Assembly: GCF_016742955.1 (NCBI RefSeq)
Contig: NZ_JABBYC010000001.1
Span: 434,001-498,000 of the forward strand
DNA from: Myceligenerans indicum
GTDB lineage: Bacteria > Actinomycetota > Actinomycetes > Actinomycetales > Cellulomonadaceae
Length of the DNA: 64,000 nt
Direction of reading: 5' to 3'
Positions within the stretch are counted from its first letter, which is position 1, and the number at the start of each line of letters is the position of its first letter. Position numbers and translations under genes: made by a program. The notes under the pieces are model-generated. The model had not been told where the DNA came from. It was given only the letters and a program-made list of their open reading frames with translations, and ran no database searches. Of the stretch, positions 45,217 through 55,411 are shown one piece after another.

Positions 45217-45350
45217 ACGGTCCACGGTATGGCAGCCGGACCGGGTGAGCAGGCCGAAAGCACGGAGTCTCCGCACTCGTCTCACGATCTGACCGTGTCG
45301 GAAACATCACGTGGAGGTCCTCGTCACAGCCCTGACCTCGATCGCCGCCG

Positions 45351-47174
45351 TCAACGGGCGCCGACGAACCACCTGCGCACCTTCGCCACCCGTTCCTCCA
45401 GCTGCGCGGCCGTGGCCAGTGGCACCTCGGGGCCGCCGCACTCGCGCCGCAGCCGGGTGTGGACGACGCCGTGCGGCTCGCCGGACCGCTTGGCCCACGC
45501 CCCCACGAGCTTGGACAGCTCCTTGCGCAGCTCGCCCGCGCGGCGGTGCTCGTGCTCGGCCTGCTCGGCGGCCCGCTCGCGGTCGGTGGGCCCCGCCGCC
45601 GACGCCTGCGCGGCCCCGCGGGCCTTGACCTGTGCCGCCTGCCGCTGGCGCAGCAGCGTGGTGACCTGATCGGGTTCCAGCAGGCCGGGCAGCCCGAGGA
45701 AGTCGAGCTCCTCCGCGGAGCCGACGTCGGCCCCCGTGCCGAACTCGCCGCCGTCGAACAGGACGCGGTCGAACGAGGCCTGGGCGTCCAGCGCCTCGAA
45801 GGTGCCCTGGGTCAGGTCACCCGAGGCCTTCTCCTCACGGTTCGCCTCGGCGAGCAGGGCCGCCTCGGGGTCGTACTCGATCCCCTGCTCCTCGGCGGTG
45901 CTGGGCCGGTCCAGGGCGTGGTCGCGCTCCTGCTCCAGGCCCCCGGCGAGCTCCAGCAGCGGCGCGACCGACGGCAGGAAGACCGACGCCGTCTCGCCGC
46001 GGGTCCGGGCACGCACGAAACGGCCGACGGCCTGGGCGAAGAACAGCGGCGTGGACGTGGACGTGGCGTACACGCCGATGGCGAGCCGGGGGACGTCCAC
46101 GCCCTCGGACACCATGCGCACCGCGACCATCCAGCGGTCCTCGGACGAGGTGAAGTCCTCGATGCGCCCGGACGCCCCGGCGTCGTCGGACAGCACCACG
46201 ACCGGGCGCTGTCCCGTGATCTCGGTCAGGTGCTTCGCGTAGGCGCGCGCCGTGTTCTGGTCGGTGGCGATGACGAGCCCGCCGGCGTCCGGGACGGTAC
46301 GCCTGACCTCGGTGAGGCGCTTGTCCGCGGCGCGCAGCACCGACGGGACCCACTGACCCTCCGGGTCGAGCGCCGTGCGCCACGCCTGGGCCGTCATGTC
46401 CTTGGTCATGGCCTCGCCGAGCCGGGCCGAGACCTCGTCGCCCGCCCGGGTGCGCCACCGCATGTCGCCCGAGTAGGTCATGAACAGCACCGGCCGCACG
46501 ACGTGGTCGCGCAGGGCGTCACCGTACCCGTAGGTGTAGTCCGCCTTGGACCGGCGGATGCCGTCGCGGTCCTCCTCGTAGACCACGAACGGGATCGGGG
46601 AGGTGTCGCTGCGGAACGGGGTGCCGGTCAGCGCGAGGCGGCGCGTGGCCTCCTCGAACGCTTCCCGCACCGCGTCACCCCAGCTCAGCGCGTCACCACC
46701 GTGGTGCACCTCGTCGAGGATCACCAGGGTGCGTGCCGCCTCGGTGCGCGCGCGGTGCAGCGCCGGGTTGGCGGCGACCTGGGCATAGGTGAGCGCCACG
46801 CCGTCGTAGTGGGCGCCGTGCCGGCCCTGGGCGTTCGTGAAGCTGGGGTCGATGCTGACGCCCACCCGCGCCGCGGCATCGGCCCACTGGTGCTTGAGGT
46901 GCTCGGTGGGCGCGACGACGGTCACCCGGCGAACCACCCCGGCCTCCAGGAGCTCGGTGGCAATGCGCAGGGCGAAGGTGGTCTTGCCCGCCCCGGGGGT
47001 GGCCACGGCCAGGAAGTCGCGCGGGGACCGCTCGCGGTAGAGCTCCAGCGCCTCGGCCTGCCAGGCGCGCAGGTTCGACGCCGTACCCCACGGGGCACGG
47101 CGAGGAAAGGCGGGGCTCAGGTGCGAGGCGGCCGCAGACGACGGGTTACGGGGGAGCTGCGGCGTGTTCGTCAC
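45351..47174 (-). CDS. DEAD/DEAH-box superfamily 2 helicase
   Basis: A 607-aa helicase. Walker A is VATPGAGKTTFALRIA near residue 47, Walker B a DEVH variant (VILDEVHHGGD) and motif III LTGTPFRSD. In the second RecA domain are VRMVSEGVDVPRLAIGVYAT and FFAQAVGRFVRAR. The C-terminal 130 residues are charged. It resembles the XPB/restriction-type SF2 helicases paired with DUF3039 in actinobacteria. Its GTG overlaps the DUF3039 stop as GTGA. Cellular role not established; DNA repair is plausible. Confidence 0.88.
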   Translation of the reverse strand: MTNTPQLPRNPSSAAASHLSPAFPRRAPWGTASNLRAWQAEALELYRERSPRDFLAVATPGAGKTTFALRIATELLEAGVVRRVTVVAPTEHLKHQWADAAARVGVSIDPSFTNAQGRHGAHYDGVALTYAQVAANPALHRARTEAARTLVILDEVHHGGDALSWGDAVREAFEEATRRLALTGTPFRSDTSPIPFVVYEEDRDGIRRSKADYTYGYGDALRDHVVRPVLFMTYSGDMRWRTRAGDEVSARLGEAMTKDMTAQAWRTALDPEGQWVPSVLRAADKRLTEVRRTVPDAGGLVIATDQNTARAYAKHLTEITGQRPVVVLSDDAGASGRIEDFTSSEDRWMVAVRMVSEGVDVPRLAIGVYATSTSTPLFFAQAVGRFVRARTRGETASVFLPSVAPLLELAGGLEQERDHALDRPSTAEEQGIEYDPEAALLAEANREEKASGDLTQGTFEALDAQASFDRVLFDGGEFGTGADVGSAEELDFLGLPGLLEPDQVTTLLRQRQAAQVKARGAAQASAAGPTDRERAAEQAEHEHRRAGELRKELSKLVGAWAKRSGEPHGVVHTRLRRECGGPEVPLATAAQLEERVAKVRRWFVGAR

Positions 47175-47500
47175 CTGCCGGAACCGCCTCCGTCCGGACC
47201 GCCCTTGCCCGGGCCGCCGTCCCCGTCCTGCGGCTCGCGCAGACCCTCGTAGATCTCCTTGCACACGGGGCACACCGGGAACTTGCTCGGATCCCGGCCC
47301 GGCACCCAGACCTTGCCGCACAGCGCGATCACCGGCCGGCCGGACAAGGCCGACCCCATGATCTTGTCCTTGCGGACGTAGTGGGCGAAGCGCTCGTGGT
47401 CCCCCGGCTCCGTCTCCTCGCGGGTCTCCTCGCGCTCGAGGACGCTCGTGGAACCGCTCGTGCGCGGGTCGTCCGGGGGATTGTCCAGGGGCTCGCTCAT
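47171..47500 (-). CDS. DUF3039 family zinc-ribbon protein
   Basis: A 109-aa acidic protein with HERFAHYVRKDKIMGSALSG and a putative metal site RPVIALCGKVWVP then FPVCPVCKEIYEGL. The tail is Gly/Asp-rich. The start is ATG 47500 (MSEPLDNPPDD). It is translationally coupled to the helicase gene, an arrangement common in actinobacteria, so the two probably act together. No biochemical function is known to me. Confidence 0.88.
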   Translation of the reverse strand: MSEPLDNPPDDPRTSGSTSVLEREETREETEPGDHERFAHYVRKDKIMGSALSGRPVIALCGKVWVPGRDPSKFPVCPVCKEIYEGLREPQDGDGGPGKGGPDGGGSGR

Positions 47501-47653
47501 GGGTCGGATTCTACGTCGGGACACCGACATGCGTCCGACCGCCGCCGCGTGTCCCGCCGGTCCACGGCCGGTCCACGGCCGGGACCCGCGCCGTGCCGCC
47601 CCTTCCGGCGCGGGGGAGCGGATCCACGGGCCCGGACCTGCTCCGGCCTCGGG

Positions 47654-49003
47654 TCACAGGTAGTTTCCGGCGACCGGCGCCGGCTTCCAGCGGCCGGAGG
47701 TGGCGATGTCCAGCACGCGGTCCGTGGTGAGCCCGTCGGCGCCGTGCTCCAGGAGGGAACGGCGTGCGACCTCGCGCAGGTCGGCCCCCGTGGCGCCGTC
47801 GAGGAACGAGGCCACCAGACCGGCGTCGACCCCGGCGTCCGGGGGGAGGTACAGGCGCAGGATCGCCTCGCGTCCGGCGGCGTCCGGCGGCGGGACCTCC
47901 AGGATCGTGTCGAACCTGCCGGGCCGCTTGACCGCGGGGTCGAGCGCGGCCGGATCGTTCGTCGTGGCCACCGTCAGGACGTCGTCGGTGGTGCGCGCGC
48001 CGTCGAGGGCGTCGAGGAACTCGCCGAAGCTCGTCGTCCCGCGGCTGTCCTTGCCGCCCACCGAGTCGATCTCCTCGAGCACCACGAGGCACGGCCCGAG
48101 GGTGCGGACCTCCTCGTACAGCTCGGTCATCCAGGTGCGCAGCACGTCGGCGGTGACCAGGACGACGGTCAGGGGCCCGGCCAGCTCCGTGGCCAGCACC
48201 CGTGCCAGCTTCGTCTTGCCGACGCCGGGCGGCCCGGCCAGCAGGAGACCCCGCGACGTCGAGTGCCCGAGGGCGCGCAGCGTGTCCCGCCGGGTGGTCA
48301 CCCCGGCGCAGAACAGGTCGGTCTCGTGCCACACGCTCTGCGGCAGGACGAGGTCGGTGCGCTCCTGCGGCGTGGGAGTCACCGGCTTGACCGTGAGCCT
48401 GCCCGGCGCGGAGGCCTGGAGCGTGCGGCCCCGGTAGGGGTGGTCGGCGGCCAGATCGGCCGACAGCGCGTCGAGCGCACGCTCCGCCACCTCGCGCCGG
48501 CCGGGGAGCGCGTGCGCGGTGAGGTACGGGTCGCCGAACTGGTAGCCGGTCTCGATCGCCACCGGGTCCTCGTCGCGGGTGCCCGCGGGGAACAGCACGG
48601 TCGCGGCGGTCGGGACGGTCACCGCCGTGCCCGAACCGAGGTCGAGCCGGGACATCTGCGGGGCGCGGCGGTCCGGGCCGCGCTGCACGACGTCGCCGGC
48701 GTGCTCCGCGATCCAGCGCCCCAGCACGAACCCGTACAGGAGGTGCAGGACCGGGGAGACGGGACGGGAGACCGTCTCCAGCGCCGACTCGTTGACCTCC
48801 CAGGTGCGGGCGAGCCATTCCGAGGCCGTGTGCGGCTCGGCCTTCTTCTCGGGGATCGGCCGGCCCAGCAGCGCCGCGATCCCGGCGACGGCCGCGCGGG
48901 CGGCCTCGTCGTGCTGTCCCAGGTCGGGCCAGGCGTGCGTGGTGGCCTCGGGCTTGTCCGGGACGCCGCCTGAGGGATTCCTTCCGTCATCGTTTGGGGT
49001 CAC
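47654..49003 (-). CDS. AAA family ATPase (FtsH/CDC48-like module)
   Basis: A 449-aa protein. The N-terminal 200 residues have no recognised domain. The AAA core (about 230-400) shows Walker A LAGPPGVGKTKLARVLA, Walker B CLVVLEEIDSVGG, sensor 1 VATTNDP and the arginine-finger region DPAVKRPGRFDTILEVP, so it is a single-ring AAA protein. The GTG at 49003 is 6 nt after TAGACA on the minus strand, i.e. leaderless. It stands alone; substrate unknown. Confidence 0.87.
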   Translation of the reverse strand: MTPNDDGRNPSGGVPDKPEATTHAWPDLGQHDEAARAAVAGIAALLGRPIPEKKAEPHTASEWLARTWEVNESALETVSRPVSPVLHLLYGFVLGRWIAEHAGDVVQRGPDRRAPQMSRLDLGSGTAVTVPTAATVLFPAGTRDEDPVAIETGYQFGDPYLTAHALPGRREVAERALDALSADLAADHPYRGRTLQASAPGRLTVKPVTPTPQERTDLVLPQSVWHETDLFCAGVTTRRDTLRALGHSTSRGLLLAGPPGVGKTKLARVLATELAGPLTVVLVTADVLRTWMTELYEEVRTLGPCLVVLEEIDSVGGKDSRGTTSFGEFLDALDGARTTDDVLTVATTNDPAALDPAVKRPGRFDTILEVPPPDAAGREAILRLYLPPDAGVDAGLVASFLDGATGADLREVARRSLLEHGADGLTTDRVLDIATSGRWKPAPVAGNYL

Positions 49004-49046
49004 CGGGATTGTCTACCAGCCGCCCGCGGCGACGTGAAGGGAAAAG

Positions 49047-49073
49047 GCGTCACCCGGCGACGACGGGTGACGC
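49047..49073 (-). terminator. Hairpin with T-run on the minus strand in the AAA/clpS spacer
   Basis: GCGTCACCCG and CGGGTGACGC pair over 10 bp with a 7-nt loop; on the minus strand CTTTTCCC follows. Nothing annotated is transcribed into it from the right, so it may guard the AAA gene from antisense read-through of the clpS side. The remainder of 49004-49301 shows no gene. Confidence 0.4.
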
Positions 49074-49288
49074 GACGGCGTCCGCGTGCCCGGCCGCGTG
49101 CCGTCCGTTCCGCGCCCCTGTTCCGCGCCACCGTGCAGCACGAGCCCGGAGGGCCTCCGGCGCGACTCCCGCGACGATCGGGACGGTCGGGGACCAGGCA
49201 GGACGCGGCCCGGCCACGAGCGGGTGAAGTGCTGGTGAGCCCTGCGCGAAAGCGCGGCGCGGAATGTGATTCACACCCTGGGGATCGA

Positions 49289-49301
49289 TAAGGTAGGGCT
49301 T
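49289..49301 (+). promoter_or_regulatory. -10 box for leaderless clpS
   Basis: TAAGGT at 49289-49294 is 7 nt before the GTG at 49302, and no ribosome site is present. A TGTGATTCACA palindrome (49265-49275) lies upstream and could be part of the -35 region or an operator. Confidence 0.45.
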
Positions 49302-49655
49302 GTGACCTCCGCTGCGCAGATGCCCCAGTCCGCGCCCGCGGCGACAGTCTCAGCCGGGACGGCCACCCAGCAGGAGACGGAGCAGGACGCGGCTCACCGG
49401 CCTGCCGACCCGTGGGTGACGATCGTGTGGAACGATCCCGTCAATCTCATGTCGTACGTGACGTACGTCTTCGAGAGCTATTTCGGCTATCCGCAGGCGA
49501 AGGCGCACACACTCATGATGCGGGTGCACAACGACGGCAAGGCGGTCGTCTCCAGCGGGGGACGGGAGCGCATGGAGGTGGACGTGCAGGCCATGCACGG
49601 GTTCGGGCTGTGGGCGACGCTGCAGGAGACCGGCGGCGTCCAGGGAGCGGCATGA
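49302..49655 (+). CDS. clpS: ATP-dependent Clp protease adaptor ClpS
   Basis: A 117-aa adaptor that delivers N-degron substrates to ClpC/ClpP. After an unstructured 45-residue start comes [20 protein letters not shown], then [20 protein letters not shown] and the conserved end. The motif NDPVNLM and the histidine in RVHNDG line the N-end-rule pocket. The start is GTG 49302. Its stop is followed by the DUF2017 start in ATGA overlap, the standard actinobacterial pair. Confidence 0.95.
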   Translation: MTSAAQMPQSAPAATVSAGTATQQETEQDAAHRPADPWVTIVWNDPVNLMSYVTYVFESYFGYPQAKAHTLMMRVHNDGKAVVSSGGRERMEVDVQAMHGFGLWATLQETGGVQGAA

Positions 49656-50449
49656 CCCCGTTCCGAGCCATGCGACGGGGCTACGAGTCGCGGATGGACC
49701 CGGTGGAGCGCGCCGTGCTCGCCCGGGTGGCGCGTGATGTCGCCACGATGGTCCGGGACGAGACGGGACTGCCCGCCTCCGCACCGGACCCCGACCCGAA
49801 CGACCTGCCCACGCCGCACACGGGCAGCACCACCCGGGTGTGGAACAAGGGCCTCCTCGCCCCCGACGAGATCACCGACGGCGATCTCGCGAAGCTGACG
49901 GGGATCTCGTCGGTCGGGCCCACGCCCCAGGACCCGGCGGTCCGGCGCCTCCTGCCGGACGCCAGCACCGACGACGACGGCGTGGCCGGGGAGTTCCGCC
50001 GGCTGACGCAGAACGACCTGGCCCAGGAGAAGGCCGAGCGCCTGGAGGCGTTCGCCGATCTGCTGGAGCCCCCGCCGTCCGAGGACGATCCCGAGCCGGA
50101 GAAGGCGCCGTGGCAGACGCTCGGCCGGCACGGCGCGCCGCCGCCCGTGCGGGTCGCTCGCGAGTCCGCCGAAGCCGTCGCGGGAGCACTCACGGACATG
50201 CGCCTGGTCATCGCCCAGCGCCTGGGACTGGAGTCCGACGACGACGTCAACACGCTCACCGACCAGGTGATGTGGGACCAGCAGATGGGCCGTGAGATCC
50301 CCGTCGCCGCCGACGGCCGCGCCGCACGGCGGTTCTGGTCCGGGGTGTTCGTCGCGGCGGGCTTCGCGCTCGAGACGCTGATGGAGGTCATGATCGCGGA
50401 CCTGCGGGGACGTCCCCGGCCCCCCGAGACCGGTGCGGAGGACGCCTGA
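49652..50449 (+). CDS. DUF2017 domain protein
   Basis: A 265-aa cytoplasmic protein always found next to clpS in actinobacteria. Mostly helical; recognisable stretches are [20 protein letters not shown], the acidic middle [18 protein letters not shown] and [20 protein letters not shown]. It is longer than many homologues because of the acidic insert. Function is unknown; a role with the Clp system or with the adjacent glutamate racemase is only suggested by position. Confidence 0.85.
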   Translation: MTPFRAMRRGYESRMDPVERAVLARVARDVATMVRDETGLPASAPDPDPNDLPTPHTGSTTRVWNKGLLAPDEITDGDLAKLTGISSVGPTPQDPAVRRLLPDASTDDDGVAGEFRRLTQNDLAQEKAERLEAFADLLEPPPSEDDPEPEKAPWQTLGRHGAPPPVRVARESAEAVAGALTDMRLVIAQRLGLESDDDVNTLTDQVMWDQQMGREIPVAADGRAARRFWSGVFVAAGFALETLMEVMIADLRGRPRPPETGAEDA

Positions 50450-50541
50450 GGCTTCGCGCACGCCGCCGGACCCCCGCGGAACGTGGCAGGCATCACCTGC
50501 GCCGCGTGGCGCGGGTAACGGATCGGACACAGCGGTGCGAT

Positions 50542-50553
50542 TAGCATCGCACC
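50542..50553 (+). promoter_or_regulatory. -10 box for leaderless murI
   Basis: TAGCAT (50542-50547) is followed by 6 nt and the GTG at 50554, with no ribosome-binding site. Confidence 0.5.
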
Positions 50554-51357
50554 GTGAACGACGCGCCCATCGGCATCTTCGACTCCGGCCTCGGCGGCCT
50601 CACGGTCGCGCGCGCCATTCTGGACCAGCTACCGAACGAGCAGGTCCGGTATCTCGGCGACAACGCGAACACCCCCTACGGGCCCAAGCCCCTGGGGGCG
50701 ATCCGGGCGATGGCGCTCGACGTCATGGACCGGCTCGTGTCCGACGGCGTGAAGATGCTGGTCATCGCCTGCAACACGGCGTCGTCGGTGGCGCTGCGCG
50801 ATGCCCGTGAGCGGTACACGCTGCGGCACGGCATCCCCGTGGTCGAGGTCATCCTCCCCGCGGCACGCACCGCGGTGCGCACCAGCCGTTCCGGCCGCAT
50901 CGGCGTGATCGGCACCCGGGCCACCATCGAGTCCCTGGCCTACGACGACGCGTTCCACGTCACCCCCGGCCTGGAGCTCACCACCCAGGCGTGCCCGGAG
51001 TTCGTGCGCCTGGTCGAGGAGGGGCAGACATCGGGCGAGGACGTGCTCAAGTACGCCCACGAGTACCTGGACCCCGTCAGGGACGCGGGGGTGGACACCC
51101 TCGTGCTCGGCTGCACGCACTACCCTCTGCTGACCGGGCCGATCAGCTACGTCATGGGCCAGGACGTCACCCTCGTCTCCAGCGCGGACGAGACCGCCAA
51201 GGACGTGTACCGCAAGCTCGTCGAGCACGACCTGGAGCGCAGCCCCGAGGCCGGGCCCCCCACGCACGCGTTCCTCACCACCGGGTCGCCCGAGGCCGTC
51301 CGCCCGCTGGCGCACCGCTTCCTCGGGCCCGAGGTCTCCCGCATGGAGGCCGTCTGA
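50554..51357 (+). CDS. murI: Glutamate racemase
   Basis: A 267-aa enzyme making D-glutamate for peptidoglycan. Both catalytic cysteines are present: [15 protein letters not shown] near residue 73 and [14 protein letters not shown] near 185. The N-terminus [17 protein letters not shown] and [14 protein letters not shown] are typical. The stop is shared with the next ATG (TGATG). Confidence 0.97.
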   Translation: MNDAPIGIFDSGLGGLTVARAILDQLPNEQVRYLGDNANTPYGPKPLGAIRAMALDVMDRLVSDGVKMLVIACNTASSVALRDARERYTLRHGIPVVEVILPAARTAVRTSRSGRIGVIGTRATIESLAYDDAFHVTPGLELTTQACPEFVRLVEEGQTSGEDVLKYAHEYLDPVRDAGVDTLVLGCTHYPLLTGPISYVMGQDVTLVSSADETAKDVYRKLVEHDLERSPEAGPPTHAFLTTGSPEAVRPLAHRFLGPEVSRMEAV

Positions 51358-52187
51358 TGCGCCTCATCGCACTCGGGGTCTCGGGCTCGGGACCGGGGCC
51401 GGGCTCGCCCGCGTCGTCGTACCTCGTCCAGGTCTCCGCGGTCGAGGCCGCCGCCGCGGGGTACGAGGCACGGGACTGGACCGTGGTCCTGGATCTCGGC
51501 AACGGCGCCTTCGGTGCCCTGCAGCGCGCCGTCGACCCGTTCGACATCGACGCCGTCGCCATCTCCCACCTGCACCCGGACCACTGCGCCGACCTGTCGG
51601 GCATGTACGTGTACCTGCGCTACCACCCGGAGTGCGGATCGGTGCGCACCGGCAAGGGGAAGCACCTGCCGGTGTGGTCGCCGTCCACGACGGCGACGCA
51701 GGCGGCCCGGTCCTACGGGCTGAGCGACGGCGAGACGATGGACGCCGACTACGACTTCCGTTCGTGGCAGGAGGGCATGCCGGTGCAGGTCGGACCGCTG
51801 ACCCTGGAGTCCTACCGGGTGTTCCACCCGGAGGAGGCGTGGGGCATCCGGGTGACCGGGCCGAGCACGCTGCGACCGGACGAGCGCGCCGTGATCGCCT
51901 ACACCGGTGACACGGACTACTGCTCCGGCGTCGTGACGCTGGCCCGCGAGGCCGACCTGCTGCTCAGCGAGGCGGCCTTCGTCGAGGGCCGGGACGACCA
52001 CGTCGAGCCCGGCATCCACCTCACCGGCAGGCGCGCCGGGAGGGTCGCGCACGAGTCCGACGCGAAGCGGCTCCTGCTGACGCACCTGCCGGTGTGGAAC
52101 GAGCCGGGCATCACGCTCGCCGAGGCACGTGACGAGTACGACGGCGACGTCCGCCTGGCCCAGCCGGGGGCGACGTACACGGTGTGA
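51357..52187 (+). CDS. Metallo-beta-lactamase fold hydrolase
   Basis: A 276-aa protein of the RNase Z-like/MBL group. The metal motif is SHLHPDHCADLSG near residue 64; further ligands are VFHPEEAWGIRV, IAYTGDTDYCSG and LLTHLPVWNEPG. It is co-translated with murI, as in many actinobacteria where the order murI, MBL, rph, rdgB is kept. Here rph and rdgB lie 2.5 kb on, separated by two inverted genes. Substrate not predictable. Confidence 0.88.
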   Translation: MRLIALGVSGSGPGPGSPASSYLVQVSAVEAAAAGYEARDWTVVLDLGNGAFGALQRAVDPFDIDAVAISHLHPDHCADLSGMYVYLRYHPECGSVRTGKGKHLPVWSPSTTATQAARSYGLSDGETMDADYDFRSWQEGMPVQVGPLTLESYRVFHPEEAWGIRVTGPSTLRPDERAVIAYTGDTDYCSGVVTLAREADLLLSEAAFVEGRDDHVEPGIHLTGRRAGRVAHESDAKRLLLTHLPVWNEPGITLAEARDEYDGDVRLAQPGATYTV

Positions 52188-52189
52188 GC

Positions 52190-52226
52190 GGCCCGGGAGG
52201 ACACGCCGTGGTGTCCCGCCCGGGCC
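52190..52226. terminator. Bidirectional terminator hairpin
   Basis: GGCCCGGG-A-GGACAC (52190-52204) pairs with GTGTCC-C-GCCCGGGCC (52211-52226) with a 6-nt loop, between the convergent MBL gene and the zinc-ribbon gene. Confidence 0.8.
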
Positions 52227-52235
52227 GGTCCCCGG

Positions 52236-53330
52236 TCAGCGCGAGCCGTTCCACGCGACCGCCGCGACGACCCCGCCCACCACGACGAGCCCGGCCAGGA
52301 CGGCGAGCGTGATCTTCCACGCCGACCACGGGCGCTGCCCGATGACCTCGCTGGTGCGGGCGTTGACCAGCACCTGGAACGCCTTGCCGCCGTAGAGGTA
52401 GGTCGCGATCCACACCGGCAGGAGCAGCAGCTTGAACGTCACCGCCGTGTAGGCCGTGTCCATGTGGTGCACCCGCTGCTCGTCGCCGCCGATGTCGCTC
52501 TCGCAGTCGTCCTCGATCACGCGCTCCATCCGGCTCTTCGCGGTCTCCAGGCCGGCTTCCGGCTCGACGTCGTACCGCAGCGTCTCGTGGCCGGCGAGGA
52601 ATTCCGGCCGGTACGGCTCGGCCTGCGCCAGCGGCCACGGCTCGAGCTTGGCCAGGTGCTCGGGCATGACGCGCCGGGTCCCGGTGACCAGGAGGTCGTC
52701 GAAGAACCGCGCCACGCGCCCGTGCGCGGGATACCAGTGCGTGCGGCGCTCCTGCCGTTCGGTGCGCCGGCCCTCGGAGTCGGTGCCGGTGACGGTCACC
52801 CAGTAGTGCTCGCCGCGCTGCCCGCTGTAGTCGGTGGTGGTCTGCGCGTCGTAGGTCCAGTGCGGCAGGTAGACGCTGTGCGCCTGCTCCGCGGCGCTCA
52901 CCTTCTTCAGGGCCGACGGCGCGAACCAGCGGGTGCGGGCCCAGTGCCGCAGGGCCGAGGTCATGGTCGCCCGGTCGACGGTGAACGGCAGGACCGCCTC
53001 GGGCTGGACGATTCCCAGGTCCTCGACCTGGGCGACCATCGGCGACCCGCAGAACCCGCAGGCGTGCGACAGCCGGTCGCTCGTGGTGACGGCGCCGCAG
53101 GCGCCGCACCTGTAGTCGTGGGTCTCGGGCGGGAGCTCGCGGCGGGAGGAGGCGAGCGTGGCGAAGTCGTGCTCGCGCACCTCGCGGTCGGTGCTCGCGA
53201 CCTCCTGGGTGTGCCCGCAGTACGGGCAGGTCAGCGTGCCGGTACCGGCGGCGAACCGGAGGTTCGCGCCGCACTGTTCGCACGGGTAGCCCTGGTGGGT
53301 GGCGGGCCGGGCGTCGGGGGGCTGGGTCAT
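52236..53330 (-). CDS. Zinc-ribbon membrane protein (YdjG-like)
   Basis: A 364-aa protein with two N-terminal zinc ribbons ([10 protein letters not shown]...CPYCGH and CGACGAV...CGFCGSP), a long beta-rich middle ([18 protein letters not shown] and [17 protein letters not shown]) and two hydrophobic segments near the C-terminus (about 305-360). It lies 14 bp behind the SPFH protein gene. B. subtilis ydjG and ydjI form a similar pair in a membrane-stress operon, so a shared envelope function is likely. ATG 53330 is chosen; a TTG 9 nt upstream is an alternative. Confidence 0.8.
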   Translation of the reverse strand: MTQPPDARPATHQGYPCEQCGANLRFAAGTGTLTCPYCGHTQEVASTDREVREHDFATLASSRRELPPETHDYRCGACGAVTTSDRLSHACGFCGSPMVAQVEDLGIVQPEAVLPFTVDRATMTSALRHWARTRWFAPSALKKVSAAEQAHSVYLPHWTYDAQTTTDYSGQRGEHYWVTVTGTDSEGRRTERQERRTHWYPAHGRVARFFDDLLVTGTRRVMPEHLAKLEPWPLAQAEPYRPEFLAGHETLRYDVEPEAGLETAKSRMERVIEDDCESDIGGDEQRVHHMDTAYTAVTFKLLLLPVWIATYLYGGKAFQVLVNARTSEVIGQRPWSAWKITLAVLAGLVVVGGVVAAVAWNGSR

Positions 53331-53344
53331 CCTCGTCAAAGCCT

Positions 53345-54475
53345 TCAGGACCGCGGCGGCAGGGGCGGCGGGGTGGCGCCCAGGTGGCGGGCGACGTCGG
53401 GCACGGTCGACGCCTCCTGCCAGCCGGCCATGCCTTCCCGCCACACGAGGGTGGCAGGCGTGAGCGCGCCGGAGGAGACCTGGCCGGCCAGACCGGCGTC
53501 GTCGAACGGGCCGGACTGCGCGCCGTCCACGCCCAGGAACCACTGCACCGCACCCGGCAGGGGCGGCGGAGCGGCGGCGGCCGGGGCGGGCCGGGCAGGC
53601 GGAGCGGGCTGGGCCGCCGGCGCCGTCGCGCCCGCCACGGTCTGCCCGGCCAGCTGGCCCAGGCCCATGCCGAGGACGGTCGCCGCGCCGCTGCCCGGGT
53701 TCTCGGCCGCCGCCTCGAGGGCCTCGGCGGCCTGGAACTTCGTGTACTGGTCGAGGTTCCCGACGATCCCCATCGACGTGCGCTTGTCCAGCGCCTCCTC
53801 GACCTCGGGCGGCAGCGAGATGTTCTCGATGACGAAGTGCGGGATCGCGATGCCGAGGTCGGGCTCGAGCTCGGCGGTCAGCGTGGCGGCGAGGGTGTCA
53901 CCGAGTTCGCCCTGGTGCGCGGCGAGGTCGAGGACGGGGATGTTCGCCGAGGCGAGTGCGGTGCCGAGACGGCTGACGATGTTCTGGCGCAGGTACTCGT
54001 GCACCTCGTCGGTGCGGAACTGCGGGTCGGTGCCCACCAGTTCACGCAGCAGGAGCGCCGGGTCGGTGACCCGAGCCGCGAAGGCGCCGAACGCGCGCAG
54101 CCGCACGGCACCGAACTCGGGGTCGCGCATCATCACCGGGTTCTTGGTGCCCCACTTGAGGTCGGTGAACTGGCGGGTGCTGACGAAGTACACCTCGGCC
54201 TTGAACGGGGACTCGAACCCGTGCTTCCAGCCCTTGAGCGTGCTCAGGATGGGCAGGTTCGCCGTCTCCAGCGTGTACATGCCGGGCGTGAAGACGTCCG
54301 CGATCTGGCCCTCGTTCACGAACACCGCCGTCTGCGACTCGCGGACCGTGAGCCGGGCACCGTTCTTGATCTCGTTGTCATGGCGCGGGAAGCGCCACAC
54401 GATCGTGTCGCGGGTGTCGTCCGTCCATTCGACGATGTCGACGAACTCGTCCTTGAACTTGTCCAGCAGGCTCAT
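53345..54475 (-). CDS. SPFH-domain protein with C-terminal GYF_2-like module (YdjI-like)
   Basis: A 376-aa protein. Residues 1-250 are the virion-core/YdjI-type SPFH fold ([40 protein letters not shown] and [20 protein letters not shown]). A coiled segment and a Pro/Ala linker lead to a DUF4339/GYF_2-like domain ([20 protein letters not shown]) and a PPPLPPR tail. It probably forms membrane-associated oligomers and recruits partners through the GYF-like module. It is first gene of the pair with the zinc-ribbon protein and divergent from rph. Confidence 0.85.
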   Translation of the reverse strand: MSLLDKFKDEFVDIVEWTDDTRDTIVWRFPRHDNEIKNGARLTVRESQTAVFVNEGQIADVFTPGMYTLETANLPILSTLKGWKHGFESPFKAEVYFVSTRQFTDLKWGTKNPVMMRDPEFGAVRLRAFGAFAARVTDPALLLRELVGTDPQFRTDEVHEYLRQNIVSRLGTALASANIPVLDLAAHQGELGDTLAATLTAELEPDLGIAIPHFVIENISLPPEVEEALDKRTSMGIVGNLDQYTKFQAAEALEAAAENPGSGAATVLGMGLGQLAGQTVAGATAPAAQPAPPARPAPAAAAPPPLPGAVQWFLGVDGAQSGPFDDAGLAGQVSSGALTPATLVWREGMAGWQEASTVPDVARHLGATPPPLPPRS

Positions 54476-54636
54476 CGGGAGCGTTCCTCTCTGCCCGGGG
54501 TCGGTGAGGTGCCCGGGGTGGGCAGGCCGGCTCCCATCCAAGCGGGGAACGCGGGGCCCGGCAAGGAAAGTGCCGCCACGTGGACCGCCCGAGGAGGCGT
54601 GGCGGCCCCCGCCCAGGACGATGCCGCCCCCGCGAG

Positions 54637-54649
54637 TACGCTGGCGGCT
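54637..54649 (+). promoter_or_regulatory. -10 box for leaderless rph
   Basis: TACGCT (54637-54642) lies 7 nt before the GTG at 54650, with no ribosome-binding site. Confidence 0.5.
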
Positions 54650-55411
54650 GTGACTATCAGTACCTCCGACATCACGCGTGCCGACGGGCGCGCCACCGAC
54701 CAGCTCCGCCCGGTGAAGATCACCCGCGGCTGGCTCGACCACGCCGAGGGCTCCGTGCTCGTGGAGTTCGGCCGGACGCGCGTGCTGTGCGCCGCCTCGT
54801 TCACCGAGGGCGTGCCGCGCTGGCGCAAGGGTTCCGGCGAGGGGTGGGTGACCGCCGAGTACGCGATGCTGCCGCGGTCGACGAACACGCGCGGCAGCCG
54901 CGAGTCCGTCAAGGGCAAGATCGGCGGCCGGACGCACGAGATCTCGCGGCTGATCGGGCGCTCGCTGCGAGCCGTGGTCGACATGTCCGCGCTCGGCGAG
55001 AACTCGATCGTGCTGGACTGCGACGTGCTCCAGGCAGACGGTGGCACCCGTACCGCCGCGATCACCGGCGCCTACGTGGCACTGGCCGACGCCGTCGCCT
55101 GGGGGCAGCGCCACGGCCACATCACCGCGCGCGGGAAGCCCGTGCTGACCGACTCGGTGGCCGCCGTGTCCGTGGGGATCATCGACGGCACGCCCATGCT
55201 CGACCTGCCCTACGAGGAGGACGTGCGCGCCGAGACCGACATGAACGTCGTGGTCACCGGCGCCGGCGCGTTCATCGAGGTGCAGGGTACGGCCGAGCAC
55301 GCGCCGTTCGACCGGGCCGAGCTCGACACGCTGCTGGACCTCGCGGTGGCGGGCGCGGCGGACCTGACGGCGTTCCAGCAGGCGGCGCTCGCCCAGGAGC
55401 TGGGCGGATGA
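54650..55411 (+). CDS. rph: Ribonuclease PH
   Basis: A 253-aa phosphorolytic 3' exonuclease that trims tRNA and rRNA ends. Typical stretches: [78 protein letters not shown] and [20 protein letters not shown]. The frame is open far upstream, but only from the GTG at 54650 does similarity begin. It overlaps the DUF3054 gene by four bases. In Deinococcus, RNase PH works with Ro; the Ro gene here is 26 kb away, so this is only a note. Confidence 0.97.
   Translation: MTISTSDITRADGRATDQLRPVKITRGWLDHAEGSVLVEFGRTRVLCAASFTEGVPRWRKGSGEGWVTAEYAMLPRSTNTRGSRESVKGKIGGRTHEISRLIGRSLRAVVDMSALGENSIVLDCDVLQADGGTRTAAITGAYVALADAVAWGQRHGHITARGKPVLTDSVAAVSVGIIDGTPMLDLPYEEDVRAETDMNVVVTGAGAFIEVQGTAEHAPFDRAELDTLLDLAVAGAADLTAFQQAALAQELGG

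Noticed and set aside
49265..49275. CRP site TGTGATTCACA before clpS
   Set aside because: The two half-sites are separated by one base and not six, so it does not fit a CRP dimer; it may simply overlap the promoter.
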